The translations under genes were made by a program, and so were the position numbers. The notes under the pieces were generated by a model, which made no database searches, was not told the origin of the DNA, and saw only the letters and a list, made by a program, of their open reading frames with translations. 64,000 nucleotides of DNA from positions 1,571,721 through 1,635,720 of the forward strand of contig NW_025062479.1 in the NCBI RefSeq assembly GCF_000002995.4. Reading direction: 5' to 3'. The DNA comes from Brugia malayi (Eukaryota; Nematoda; Chromadorea; Rhabditida; Onchocercidae). This document shows, one piece after another, positions 51,815 through 64,000 of the stretch. Within the stretch, counting starts at the first letter, position 1. Each line of letters starts with the position of its first letter.

Positions 51815-53999
51815 TACTGCAGTCTTTTCATTTACTCTATTTTAATGCAGTATATGATGAAAATTTTTAAAGAATTATAGTTTTACAAATTAGAATTAAC
51901 AAACATTTACGTTTTGATTTAAAAAAAAGAAAGATGCGTTAATTTATTCATCAAAAATTAATTAAATTGCTAAACATATAATATGGCAAAGAAAGAATAA
52001 AAATTTAAACTCGAGTTATGAATTAGTCTGATTTCAAATTTCTAAAATATTTCGCATTTCAATAGTGCCAAATGCACAAACTGAATAAAATTCGTTAATA
52101 TGATTCATTTTTCATACAACATAAAATTAAGTTTTATTTAAAGTTATTACTCCATTGAATGCTTAAAATTGTTTATGCTTCACTAGATAAAGCTTATTGA
52201 TGGTAAAAATAAAAAATTTGCAATCAATTAAATTTGGATGTATCAACAAATTATGCAAAAAAATTTGCAAGCATAAATAAATAGGTGTAATTAAAAGTTG
52301 TATAATTTTAATAATTTTACTAAGATAATATATAAATATGTGTAAAAATGATTAAATCAAAATTAATATTTAAAATTAAGTATCATATTCATTATAAAAT
52401 TTCCCGTTTTTTTTCTTCTTTTTTCTTTCATATCTTTTTCATATTTTTGATATTTCTGCAATTTATTTCCGGAATGAATTACTCCGACCGTATTGTCTAC
52501 TTACTATTTTCTTTTCTCTCTTTATACTCGTTTCTACTTTTCATTATTTTAATATAGAAATTATAAGTGGCATACAATTTTATTAAAATTTATCAAATTT
52601 CAGTGGTAACAATATCCGTTAAAAAAAAAAAAAAAAAAACAATATCTTCAACTATAATTTGAGTAAGTAACAAAAATTCGTTGTTGACAATAGCTTACCC
52701 TTAAGCTAATAATTTGGTAGATATTAAATAATTACAAGTTTTTGATGCTGTTTCATTCGCTATAGTCTTTTTTAAGTTTTTAAAAATTAATTATCGGAAT
52801 GTATTGTAAACTTTTTTCTAATTCTTTTTTCTAATGCCAATTTATTATCGCACGTTTGTCATTCATTTTTCCTAAAAAAGTAAATAATTTACTCACATAA
52901 TTTCTAAATAAATTGAAAATTTTGAAAAATAATTGAGGAAATAGTTCGAAAATTGAATTAAAATTACTGAAATAAAGTATTGGATAAGCATTGGTTTCTC
53001 TTCGTCATTGCATTTTTTTTTTTAGCATCCCAAAACTATGTAAAATATTGTCATTACTTGCTAATTTGAATTATGAAAACTTTAAAAAGATAATTGGGAA
53101 AATATTGACTAAGAAATTTAACAAATAATGTTGAATTTTATAAGAAAAAAAAAGAACACGAGAGATGATTAGTATTAAATTTAAGCTTTGTTTATAAACG
53201 GATTATTTTAATGAATGTAAAATGTACTATTTCAGTATTTTTCAACTTCTATTTGCTATTATCCTTCTACTACAATTTCATTATAATTCATTAGCATATT
53301 TTAATGATTATAATTAAAGTAAAAAGTAATCAAAAATATTTCTCATTGCTATGTAAACGAAAATTTAGGAAAAAAAAAGTATATTAAGTGTAATTACAGT
53401 GAATTTGTTGTTATCATTTGTATAATGATAAACGCATAATTCAGCTTTATTAATTTAATACCAGTAAAAAAAGAAAAAAAAAAAAAAGGAAATAGATTTA
53501 CAATCAAATTTTTTAAAAAATCACTGAATGAGTTACAAAACACTTTTTTTTTAAAAAAAATTGGGCACTATCATGATACAATTATTCAGTATCATATCAC
53601 AGAATATTAAGAAAAAAAAAAAGGATGAGAAGAAAATGTTTAAGTTTTTAAAAGGTTAACTGAAATAAATTCAAATGTTTTAAGGAATTTTTAAGGAGTT
53701 TTAGGTGGTGGAAAAAAAGGAAAGAAAATTTTTCTTACAAACAAATTGCAGAAAAAAAAAAAAAAAATTCAATGAACAAAAAATTTTTGGCTTCTATAAA
53801 AATTTGTAAATAGAAATAAAAAAAAATATTATTAAAAAATTGTGATAGCTGAATTTTCAACTTTTTTTTATAATGAAAAAAAAAAAAATGGTCAAAATTC
53901 TTGGTAGAGAAAAGGAAAAAAGAAAAATATTTAATTTTTGCCATGGCTGTAGAAGTAGAGGTGATAAATGATAAAAATTTTAATACATAATTAGATTTT
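51815..53999. other. Intergenic spacer right of the retroelement
   Basis: AT-rich with no supportable gene. It should contain the 3' untranslated region of the minus-strand gene; TTTATT at 53446-53451 (AATAAA on the minus strand) is one weak polyadenylation candidate. Confidence 0.55.
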
Positions 54000-54153
54000 T
54001 CAGTATATGTGAGGATCTTCATGCCAATGACGTAACATTCGATCATTTGTGCCAGTCGTATAATTATATCGATTATAATTACTACCAGTTGATCCAGGTG
54101 TTGTTAAAGCAGCTGAAATAAACTTTAATCAATTGCAGATCTCTCTCCCTCCC

Positions 54154-54184
<31 letters not shown>

Positions 54185-56603
54185 AACACATATCAATGAT
54201 TATAATTAATATGAAGTAATTAGCATTAAAATTAGATTTTCAAATTGAAATATTCAATTTAAAAATGAAAAGTTTGTTTATTTTTATAAAATTTGAAATG
54301 AAATTTTTTTACCCGTATATTTCCTATATTGTGATGAAAATGGATCACGCGTAATAAGCGTAGGTGCAAGATGAGATGATGGATATACACCATAAACTTT
54401 ATCCGTAAAACCATACCTGAAATAATTTTTGCATAATAAAATTATAATTTAATTTTTCAAATTTTTACACATAAACAAACACACAAAAAAAAAAAGAAAG
54501 AAATGATCGATTAAAAATTTTCAACTAAATTAATTGTTTTAATTGTTTATATTATTATACCTTGCTGAAGTTGTTGTTGTTGTTGGAAAATTAGCATAAT
54601 CAAGATGTGCATGTTGAGAGGGTGATGGAATTACACTTTCCTTACTTTTTCGAAAAAGTGATTTAATCTTATCAATGGGTGATGATGGTCTCTTAAAATC
54701 TGTTTCCAATCTAAAATGTCATTTATTAATTTGAAAAAAGCAAACAACAAAAAAAAAAAAGAAGAAAATTTTTGAACATATTTAAATATAATGAATATTT
54801 ATTACTAATTCATCAACTATCATTTTATTTCAAGAATAAATTTCAATTATATTTTTAAAATACAAATATGTATGACTAACCCTGCAACTGTAATTTTACC
54901 ATCTGGCCCAAGGCGCATTTCTGTTGTTCGTCGTCTTCCAAGTGCCAAAAAAAGTGAACGTTTCTTAGCAGCTTTTGATTGCTCATCCTTTGAAATTTTA
55001 CCTAAAATATTGTTTTTTAATTTAATTATAAAAAAAATAATTGTAAAATGTAATTTAAAATAAAATTAGAGCAAAACTATAACAAATTATTGTAAAATAC
55101 ACTTTCATAACAAATATTGTTAACAATATCAGCGCATAATTAGTGAAATCATTGATAATATTCATTTCTTTATTTTTTTCCTGATTTTTTTTTCTTTGTT
55201 GAAGCAAATTAATTCCAACATTTAAAGTATCTGTTTGCTAAATTTGAAATATTTGTTTTCTGTTGAATTAATGCACTTTTTTTTACCGCTAATAAATGAC
55301 TTTTTAAGAAGACTTTATTTGCCGTAAACTTTTTCAAAACTTCAAAATTGCTCAAAAAAAAGATATATCAAAGAAACAATTCAAATATCTATTCTTTAAT
55401 TTATATTCTAACCTTATTTAATCATAATTTTATGTTAAAAACAAATAAGTGCTATAGAAAACATTTAAAATACCACTTAAAAAGAACTTAAATTATTTAA
55501 AGCAAATAATACAATAACCAAATATAATTTCATGAAAAAAAAAAAAGTAGGTAATATACCAGAAGTTGTAGATGTTTGATCTTTTCCTCCAACTATTCCT
55601 TGACTGCTTCCCGTAGATGATATTTCGGCTGATGCACGGCTATCATTTTCTGTATTCTAGAAAATTTTGAACATAATATAAAATTTGTTTATTTCATTTA
55701 AAAATTTTCACTAATATGTGTATATTTATATTTATTTACTTATTTATTTAAGAAGCGCACATACAGAATAATAGAACAGTGATAACATTATTTATTATTT
55801 AATTATACCTTTATACTGAATTATATATAATTTGAAATACAATTATACAAATTAATACAATTTATCATGATCAATTCAATTGCTAATTAAACTAGGACAA
55901 AGAAAAAATAAATTAAATATTTTGAATTTAAATGTCTAAATATTTAGATTAATTAAATATTATGAAAATGAAAAAGATTCTCATAAATGTTAATTTATCA
56001 TCAAATTCTATTTTATACAAAATAACAGATAAAGCATAAAAAAAAAAAACAGTATAATGATAAGATTATAGGATGATTTTCTACAAAAGACAATAGCTAA
56101 TTGCCTATGCTACAAATAATCTGGTTGTCGATCATTGATAAAGGAAACTCTGAATCTTGTCGTACTTTTAGCTTCGCTACCACTGACATACTGAAGGTTT
56201 TATTTTAACAAACTAATCTGATGTATCTAATTGATTTTTCTTAATTACTCTATTGTAATTTTTTTTTTTTTCAAAATTTTTTTTCGTCATTTATTTTATT
56301 TACATTTTCTTTTTTTGCAGAAACAAAAAAGTCATACAAAATTTTCTATCTCATGCAGTATGTATAATTTGCAATTTAAAATAGCTTTGAAATATTATAA
56401 TGTTAAATCAAAACAAAAAAAAAGAGTTAAATGAAATTTACCTGTTTATTTTTTAAAATACCACGTGTTGGCAATTTGTTGTGATCTGGTTCATGCGGTG
56501 TTGATCCTCGAATAGATGATGTATCGTGAAAATTAACATAACTATATTCACCCTTATCACCAGTATTTAAGTCAGATGTTGTTGTCATGAAATTTCGAAA
56601 ACC

Positions 56604-56640
<37 letters not shown>

Positions 56641-58755
56641 TAACAACAAATTTGTCTATTTTTTGTAAATAATAATTTATTAAATAAAATAAGTGATAGA
56701 AAAGAAAAAGTAATAAATTATATTATATTAATTTCAATTATAAAAAAAAAAAAAAAAATTCAGTCGTTCTTGACTTCATATAACTAATTTTTGTATAAAA
56801 TTTTTCTGAAAAAAAAAAAATAATAAAACAAACCAAAATAATCAATGTCATCTTGACGTAATGCACTTCTTTCCATACTATTTGAACGACCATATATGCG
56901 ACGTGTTGAATCACCGAGAACTGACGCAATATGACGTGTTACTGGTCGATAACGATGTGAACCAACTAAAATATTTCGATAAATGAAATTTAAATTAAAG
57001 CAATAAATTATATCAAGAAAGGAGAACTTTTTCAAGAGATAAATTTAAGAATTAATAAAAGCATTTAAATTAATTCATTATTTGTTATTCATTGTAAGTG
57101 TTAAAATATAATCATTATTTCTATCATTAATTTGAAATTTGATCGTTTTTTTTTTCAAACAAAAGAAAAAACTGCCTAATTTTTTAATTCAAAAAATTGA
57201 AGAAAGCATGAAGAGCGTTTTATTTCAGCTTATTAAAATCATAAAAATGATAAAAAGAATAAACTGAGAAAATAACCATTTGATGATTCATGATTTGTTT
57301 GATTTTGAATACTAGGCATTATTTCACTATTATGTGTAGCTGTAAAAAACAAAAAAAAAAATAAATTTTTTTTAAAAAAAAGATTTCAAAAAAAAAATGA
57401 AAAAAAGAAATAAAAGAATTTCTTCATTTATTTACTGATACATTAAAATATTTTAAGAAATTTTCATAAAAAAACAAATAAAATAACTTACTTCCACTAT
57501 CAGTATCATAGGTGTTGTTTCGTCGATACAAATAATTTTCATCATATCGAGATTTATAATCAGTTGTATATGAAGAAATTGGATAATTACTACCTGCTGA
57601 TGTGCCATTGTACCATGAAGAACCCGTCATACGATACGTTGATGAAGGATGTAAATTACTACGAAAAAAGAATTGTTGTTATTTTTTCCAATTGTATAAT
57701 TAAATTATATAATTCTTTATGTTGATTAAATTACATTTATCAATGATAAATTAATTGCTAACTTGACTATGAAATAATCTAAATGATACAGAAAATAAGA
57801 GTAAAAATTCATTTATTAGGAATAATAAATGAATACTATTTAAAAAATGTTGAGCTAATTTTAGCATTAGCAAAATAATCCTAGTAGTAATAAATTATCA
57901 AACTCTAATAAATGATAATTGTATTAATCAAAATATCACTAAAAAATAAATTTTAGCTTAAAATTTCACTGATAACAAATTAAAGAAATGTAAACAAAAT
58001 TACCTAACAACTGTATTTTTTTCAGCTTCACGTTCAGCTCTTGTCTGATACACATAAAATCTTTTTGGCTCTAATGCCCATGATTGAGGTATTGATGACT
58101 GCAAATAAATAAAAATTATATGAAAATATTTCATTCAAATATCATATCATATCACGTCAATCATATCATCTTATATATCGTATATCATAAGATATCATAT
58201 CATATTACATCGCAAGAGTTTATTATTTTCATAAAACAATATTTATGATTAAAAGAAAGAAGAAAAATGCAAAACCTCATTATCATAACGATTAATATTA
58301 GATGAACCAGGTGTAGCAAATTTGCTTACATTAGTAGTAGTTCCAGCATATCTAAAAATTTTTAAAGTTTTAAAATAAAATTTAACAAATAAAGGTAATT
58401 TCTTTTTTTTCAGCTCAATAAATGAAATAATAGATTTTGCATTGTTTCATCCACATAGAATCTCAATTTTAATAATATAACCTAATCCAATACAAAATAC
58501 TTTTTTTTTTTTTTAAATAAAAAATTTAATGAAATATTTAGGTAATATTAGAGAGAGTATGATGAATAAATTTACAAATCAGGTCGATCAGGTGAAAGGT
58601 CATGCGCTGATTTTGACTTTCGTTTATCATCTCGTGCTACATACAAATTATAATTTAATCCCTAAAAAATAAATTAATTAATCAAAAAAATATTTTTTGT
58701 ATTATTTGCAAAAAAAATAAAAAAATATTATTTATATTATTTTCAAAGTGACTGA

Positions 58756-58824
<69 letters not shown>

Positions 58825-61800
58825 AGTAAAGTATAAAAATGAACAATATTAAGTGATACCGGTGAAGCTGTATCTTTTTCTGTTGTCTTTTTAAAATTCT
58901 CGTCATTATTATAACGTGTATTTTGTCCATAAATAGTTGAATTTGGATATCCTGAAATATTTATTTTAATAGAAAATTTTCTCCTGAAATTAGACATCCA
59001 TTAAAGAATCTTTATTTCTCCTGAAATTAGGCATTCATTAAATCAAAAAAAAAAAATTCTTGCAAAAATTTTTGCTACACTTATATTTTTTTAAATTGAT
59101 TTAGGCTAATATGCATTGGTCAAAATTTTTGCCATTTAATTCACTTAAAAAATAAAAAGGATCAGTTAGATATAGATCAATTGGATAATAAAGTACAATC
59201 AATAATTACTAAATCAGATCAAATGAATATACCTGATGTACGAGTCCATGATAATCCAACGGGATCATTATTTGTTACAGCCATTGTATGACCTGCAAAA
59301 AATTTTAATTTCAATAGTTAGTAAAATTAAAAAAAAAAGTTAAAATTTAATTTTATGCTTTTATCTCCTACAACCATAAAAATTCCATCAATAAATAAAC
59401 ACACAGTCAATAATAATTGCAAATAATTAAAATCTGAAATAATTTTTTTTCGAAAAGAAATATTTTATTATTATTTTTTAGTTTTGCTTAACTTGAAATT
59501 ACCAGTAGTTAATCGGCTAGGCGTCATTTCGTCACGATGATCAGCAATGCTAAAACAATTTCAAATAGTTGAAAAAATTAGAAAAACATTTGTTTAAAAA
59601 AAAAAAAATATAAATTCCATTTTAGTCCAAACTTACCAGAAATAAAATATTTTAAAGTTTTCATTATATAAATCATCAAGTTATGGTTCAAGAGAAACAA
59701 TGAAATTTTGATCATGGAAAATAGTTATCTACTGATAATTTTCAAATTAAGATCCTTCCTAAAATTATTTGCGATTAAATTAACTAAAATTACATTACAG
59801 AAACAATACAATTTCAAAACCTACATTCACAATTATTTTACTGCCAACTTTTTTAATTTTATTTGTTAAAAAAAAGACATTCATAACAACATTTAATTTA
59901 TAACTTTTTCTTTTGTTCTTTTTTTCACTCTTTTCTTTCGATATGCATGTTAAGTTTATTACCTTTAATTTCAATTCAATAACATATTGACATGTATTAC
60001 AAAAATTGAGCATAAATGCACTTTTGAAAGCACATTTTCTTATTTCTCAACCAAATTTAACCAATTAGTTGATTTGATTAATTAGCAACTCTAACACACT
60101 GCAAAATTTAATATTTTAAAATTAACAATTATTAAATATTTTGACAAAACTACAAACTGTTAAAGGAAAAAATAATAAAAAAAAAAAGCATTGTGTTAAG
60201 CTAATCTTACCTCTTCAAAACATTTTCGGAAACATCAATGGTACGATTTCGTCGTCGACGATCCCAATTATGACGTTGTAAAAATGAGATAGCTCCATCA
60301 TTTGATGATGGCATAGCTAATGACCGATTACTAAAAGTTAGCATAAAAATCAAAAATTAAAAAAAAAAAAAGGGAAAAAAAAATTGACCGGAAAAATTTT
60401 TTTTTTTTTTCATTTGTTGCTTATCAATCTTTATCATATAAGCAATTGAATAGCACATTGCTGAAAACATTAACAAAAAAAAAAGAAACAAATAAATAAA
60501 AGGGGAAAATAATAAATTTTATTTGAGAAGCTGTAATAAGCATGTAAGTAGCAAAAATATTTTGTGTATTAAAAATCAATTAATAATTGAAATGAATGAA
60601 TTTGTTGAATGCATGCTCAATATGATTAAACAGTAACAATAAGAAATTAAATGAAACAAAAAAAAAAAAAAAGAAATCATTTCAATTTTACAAATGAGAA
60701 AAAAAAATTTTTAATTGAAAGATAAGCGAAAGAAACAAACCCTAATTTAATTGGTTTACTTGTTTTTTTTGTCGTTGATAGTACATCCTTTCTAATACAT
60801 TCATCCTTAACTTTCAATTTCGTTTTAATAATCATTTAAAAAAATAAAAAAAAAAAAAAAATAGATTTCCTATTAAAAACAAGAAACACCAAAATTGATC
60901 AGTTAGAAATTTTTGTAATTTCATAAAATTATTTCCATGTTACATTTCAATTTCATTTTTTTTTTATAGTCTTAAATTAGTGGAATTTCATTTTCCTTTT
61001 AATAATTATTACCTGCAAATTTTTTTTTTTTACTGCTGTTCTTTTAATATTAAATGCTTCAACAATACCTGATATTTTGCATCGTTTGTTACAATATTTG
61101 CTTCCAAATTGATTGCTTGTGGTTTTCGTTTTTCAGTTTCAACTATACAAAAGAAAAACAATAATTTTTAGCAATATTTCAAACTATAAAAATTGTAGCA
61201 AATAATTAAATGTTATTAAATGCAAAGAAATTATAAATTTTAACATTTGAAATTATCTTACAAAAATTTTAAATTAATTTTTTTTTTTTTCTAAAATGAT
61301 ATTCATATACATACCTGATTGTTTATTTGATAACACTTTGTTTGCCTCACTTTCTTCACTACTTTCTTCTTCATCACTTTCCTCATTTTCATCCTCTTCA
61401 TTTTCCTCATCTTCATCACTTTCTGATTCAGAAGCTTCATTATCCAATTTAATTACATTTGGTGGTGACCTTGGTGGTACCGAACAAACTCTACTGCAAA
61501 TTTATCAACATTATTATCATTTATCATTGTTATTATTATTATATTAGCATTGCTACCTACTACTGTTATTAAATTATTCATAAACTTTTATCACTTAAAT
61601 AAATTTCAAAAGCAAACAAGAAAAAAAGAAAGAAAAAAGGGTAAATTAACAAATTAAATATTACCTTGCAACTTCAGCTGATGCTTCAGTGCTTGTAACC
61701 ATAACATCTGGATCCTGTGTTCGTAGCCAATTTTTGACAATTTTTTTGCCAAGCCTACCCGGAATATCATCGCCGCTATCATCAATCGGTTTTGGATATG

Positions 61801-63725
61801 TCATAATATATTTCTTTGCCTATAAAAATACAATTATTTTTATTCTTTATTATTTCTTTTCTTTTTATTTAAAAATTTGATGAATGAAATATATTACTTA
61901 TTAATATTATTCATTCATAAAATAATAAATGAAAAAATTAATATAAATAAATTAAAATTATAAAGACAACTTAAAATAAAAAAGGAAAAAAGCACTGTAT
62001 TAATAATCAGAGAGAGGATCTTAAATCTTGAGTTATTTAAGGAAAAAAATAAATAGAATATTTGCTATGCACTTTTATTAGAATGTTTAAAATATTTAGC
62101 AATTTTCATATATAATATATTCAAAATTTAATAAAATATATATAGAAAATCTGACCAATAAAATAAGAAAAACTTTTTTTTTTTTTTAAAAAAAAAAAGA
62201 AAAAAGAAAAGATAAAAGAATGGAAAAAAAAAGTGCCTTATCAAAGAGGAATAAGGAACGTTCGACGGTTGGTTGGGGTCCACCGATACGTCGATGTGGT
62301 AAGGTTGGACTTTCACATTCCGTTGATACACCACGACCGTATAACTCTACTTTATTATGCTACAATCCAAATAATTTTCTTTATTTAAATAATTTGATTT
62401 AAAAAGAAAAAAAATCTATATTTTCTCATTTCTTTTATCTTAGTCTTTTTTTTTCTTTTTGCTTCTTTCAATCTTTTAAACTCTTATCAAAATTACCAAT
62501 ACTTTTTATAAATGAATAATAATTTAATTAATGGTTAAATTTATTTAATTTAACATTAGTAATATTTCAATGTCTTCCTTTTTTTTGTTTTTTTTTGTCT
62601 AAAAAAATAAAATGAAATAAAAATTTAATTTTATAAACCTGATATTTTCCTTTACTTTGTCGTTTTGCTAAGCCTCGATCGAATGCATCAACAAACTGTG
62701 GTGCAACATTTTTCATATGTGGATCTGGTGGTGGATTATGCTCACCTGAATCACCAAGATTTTCCTCTGATATAGCTGTACGATATGAACCATTTCCTTC
62801 ATCTTCAATCTTAAAATAATTAAAATAAATTCATATTTCAAATAATAAATATTATTTAAGTAAATTACAAAAAATATCAATTATTAAATGTATTTGCCAC
62901 CTATTTTACTAGAGACTATTGATAATTTGAAAGATGCTTGACAAATAATTTTAATCAATTAATAATCATTTTGAATTTACCTAAAATTTTCATCATTTTC
63001 TTTCTTTCTTCTTGCACTACAAGTCAGATAACTCAAATATAAATTAATTACAAATGAAATAAAAAAAATCTTGACTGTAACTGAAGAATTAATAAAAATA
63101 ATTGCATATTTTATAATATTTTAATATGATAATTATGATATTTTAATATGATAAGCTTTGCTTTCATCTAATCAAACTACCTGTTCCACTTCTTTACCAA
63201 GTTCATCAATTTCACTATCACTTTCTTCAACCTCTTCATCATCTTCATCACTGCATTCATCATTTTCCTTCAATGCTTCATCACGATCACGTGAATTTGC
63301 ATTAGATTGATTTCTATCATTATCAAGAATAATTTCTCCATCACTTTCATCTTCAAATGAGGTATCCTGAAATAATTTGATAAGTCAAAAATCATTATTT
63401 TTAACTTATCAATTATAAACATTTAATAAATTAATTTCGCTAAAACTCATCATGTTTACTTTTAAAATTATCGAAAAAAAATTCTTTTTTTTTTTTCATT
63501 GTTATCAAAATAAAATGAATCAAATATTAAAAAACAAAACATTAAAAAAAAAAAAAAAAAAAAAAAAACAAAATAAAAAACCTGAACACTTTCTTCTGTA
63601 AGTTCATCATTATGAGAGAATGATTGTGGTGTTCCTACATTATGCTCCACATCTTCATCCGGATCAAAACCAACCTTAAAATATAAATATAATACTAAAT
63701 TTTGCAATAAAAATTTAATTAGAAA

Positions 63726-63759
<34 letters not shown>

Positions 63760-63851
63760 AGTAGCAATAATGAAATTCATTTCATTATATAGAAATGATT
63801 AATTAATATTACCAGCGTAAGGAAATTATATAAAAGTTTTAATGGTTTCAT
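54000..63851 (-). CDS. Acidic, serine-rich, probably disordered protein of unknown function (25 exons, 922 aa)
   Basis: I do not recognise this protein. Exons in transcription order: 63851-63813, 63674-63582, 63366-63181, 62809-62639, 62359-62237, 61819-61665, 61493-61315, 61142-61069, 60805-60741, 60330-60211, 59549-59503, 59292-59233, 58951-58860, 58661-58576, 58351-58276, 58098-58004, 57658-57492, 57339-57277, 56965-56834, 56602-56442, 55656-55560, 55001-54881, 54710-54561, 54416-54313, 54112-54000. All phases fit and the total is 2,769 nt with TGA. The N-terminal third is strongly acidic (GFDPDEDVEH, DEDDEEVEESDSE, and a long Glu/Asp/Ser run in exon 7). Basic or aromatic patches follow: FVDAFDRGLAKRQSKGKY, KKYIMTYPKP, FLQRHNWDRRRRNR, LFLALGRRRT, IKSLFRKSKES. 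The C-terminal half is Ser/Thr/Tyr/Asn-rich with many RY, YR and TPGS-type motifs, and it ends WHEDPHIY. No transmembrane segment or catalytic motif is evident. The short hydrophobic start MKPLKLLYNFLTL is weakly signal-like. A cytoskeletal or scaffold role is only a guess. Confidence 0.75.
54143..54187. repeat. Compound (CT)n-(CA)n microsatellite in an intron
   Basis: A CT run passes directly into CACACA in the last intron of the minus-strand gene. Confidence 0.85.
58130..58215. repeat. Degenerate ATATC repeat in an intron
   Basis: Multiple imperfect copies of ATATC and ATCAT arranged partly as a palindrome, within the intron between exons 15 and 16 of the minus-strand gene. Confidence 0.7.
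58758..58822. repeat. (ATA)n trinucleotide microsatellite in an intron
   Basis: About 65 bases of perfect AAT-type repeat in the intron between exons 13 and 14 of the minus-strand gene. Open frames across it (poly-Ile or poly-Tyr on the minus strand) are artefacts. Confidence 0.95.
62235..62236 (-). other. GC-AG intron donor after exon 5 of the acidic-protein gene
   Basis: Exon 5 ends TTTGATAAG followed by GCACTT. No GT donor in the right phase lies close by, and using GC keeps the frame from exon 5 into exon 6. The acceptor is TTTTATAG at 61820. Skipping exon 5 (123 nt, phase 0 at both ends) would also keep frame, so it may be a cassette exon. Confidence 0.55.
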
Positions 63852-63880
63852 AATTAATTATTCGTAATTAAATGAAGAAC
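63852..63880 (-). promoter_or_regulatory. 5' untranslated segment with splice acceptor of the acidic-protein gene
   Basis: On the minus strand a T-rich tract ending TTTTTTTCAG (acceptor at 63881) is followed by 29 untranslated bases and the ATG at 63851. This close spacing is typical of an SL trans-splice acceptor in nematodes, but a cis-spliced leader exon beyond the window is equally possible. Confidence 0.5.
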
Positions 63881-64000
63881 CTGAAAAAAAAAAGGAAAAA
63901 ATATATCAATGTATAGATATTATAAAATTAGTGAAATATTTCTTTCTTTTTTTTTTTCTTTGCTTATTAATTATAATTTTAAAATAATTACTTCTACACT

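Noticed and set aside
58743..58997. Minus-strand poly-Tyr or poly-Ile open frames
   Set aside because: They are read-through of an exon end into an AAT microsatellite; the real exon is 58951-58860.

Overview
The window is nuclear DNA from a nematode. It is very AT-rich, with homopolymer A/T tracts everywhere (one T run of 45). Its genes are split into many small exons by GT-AG introns. A near-perfect copy of the nematode SL1 spliced-leader sequence occurs twice. The intron-dense architecture fits a spirurid/filarial-type worm better than a compact-genome nematode, but the species is inference.

Layout. 1-21.37 kb: no supportable gene; intergenic or 5' intronic DNA rich in CA/TG microsatellites. 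21.37-27.25 kb (+): an eight-exon gene for a 676-residue C2H2 zinc-finger protein with eight fingers, a 28-glutamine run and a C-terminal coiled coil. 27.25-44.1 kb: long noncoding AT-rich DNA. 44.75-49.3 kb (+): a 13-exon Cys-loop ligand-gated ion channel with the PAR anion-selectivity motif, closest by eye to the nematode acetylcholine-gated chloride channel (ACC/LGC-46) group. 49.4-54.0 kb: intergenic, carrying a 1,711-bp BEL/Pao-type retroelement derivative. 54.0-63.85 kb (-): a 25-exon gene for a 922-residue acidic, serine-rich, probably disordered protein that I do not recognise. The channel gene and this gene converge on the retroelement-bearing spacer. All three gene models were built by hand; every splice junction keeps phase and each CDS length is divisible by three.

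The most unusual object is the retroelement at 50099-51809. Its two ~500-bp LTRs are in inverted rather than direct orientation. They flank a truncated gag of the DUF1759 type, and the whole unit is bounded by a perfect 5-bp target-site duplication (TCACT), so it apparently integrated as a palindromic unit. Each LTR carries a TATA box and a 22-nt sequence matching nematode SL1 at 21 of 22 positions, on the LTR sense strand. Other points of interest are a possible cassette exon that would replace the last transmembrane segment of the channel, a tandem array of decayed copies of a splice acceptor plus exon start in the same gene, and a GC-AG intron in the minus-strand gene.

The three genes show no functional linkage beyond proximity.
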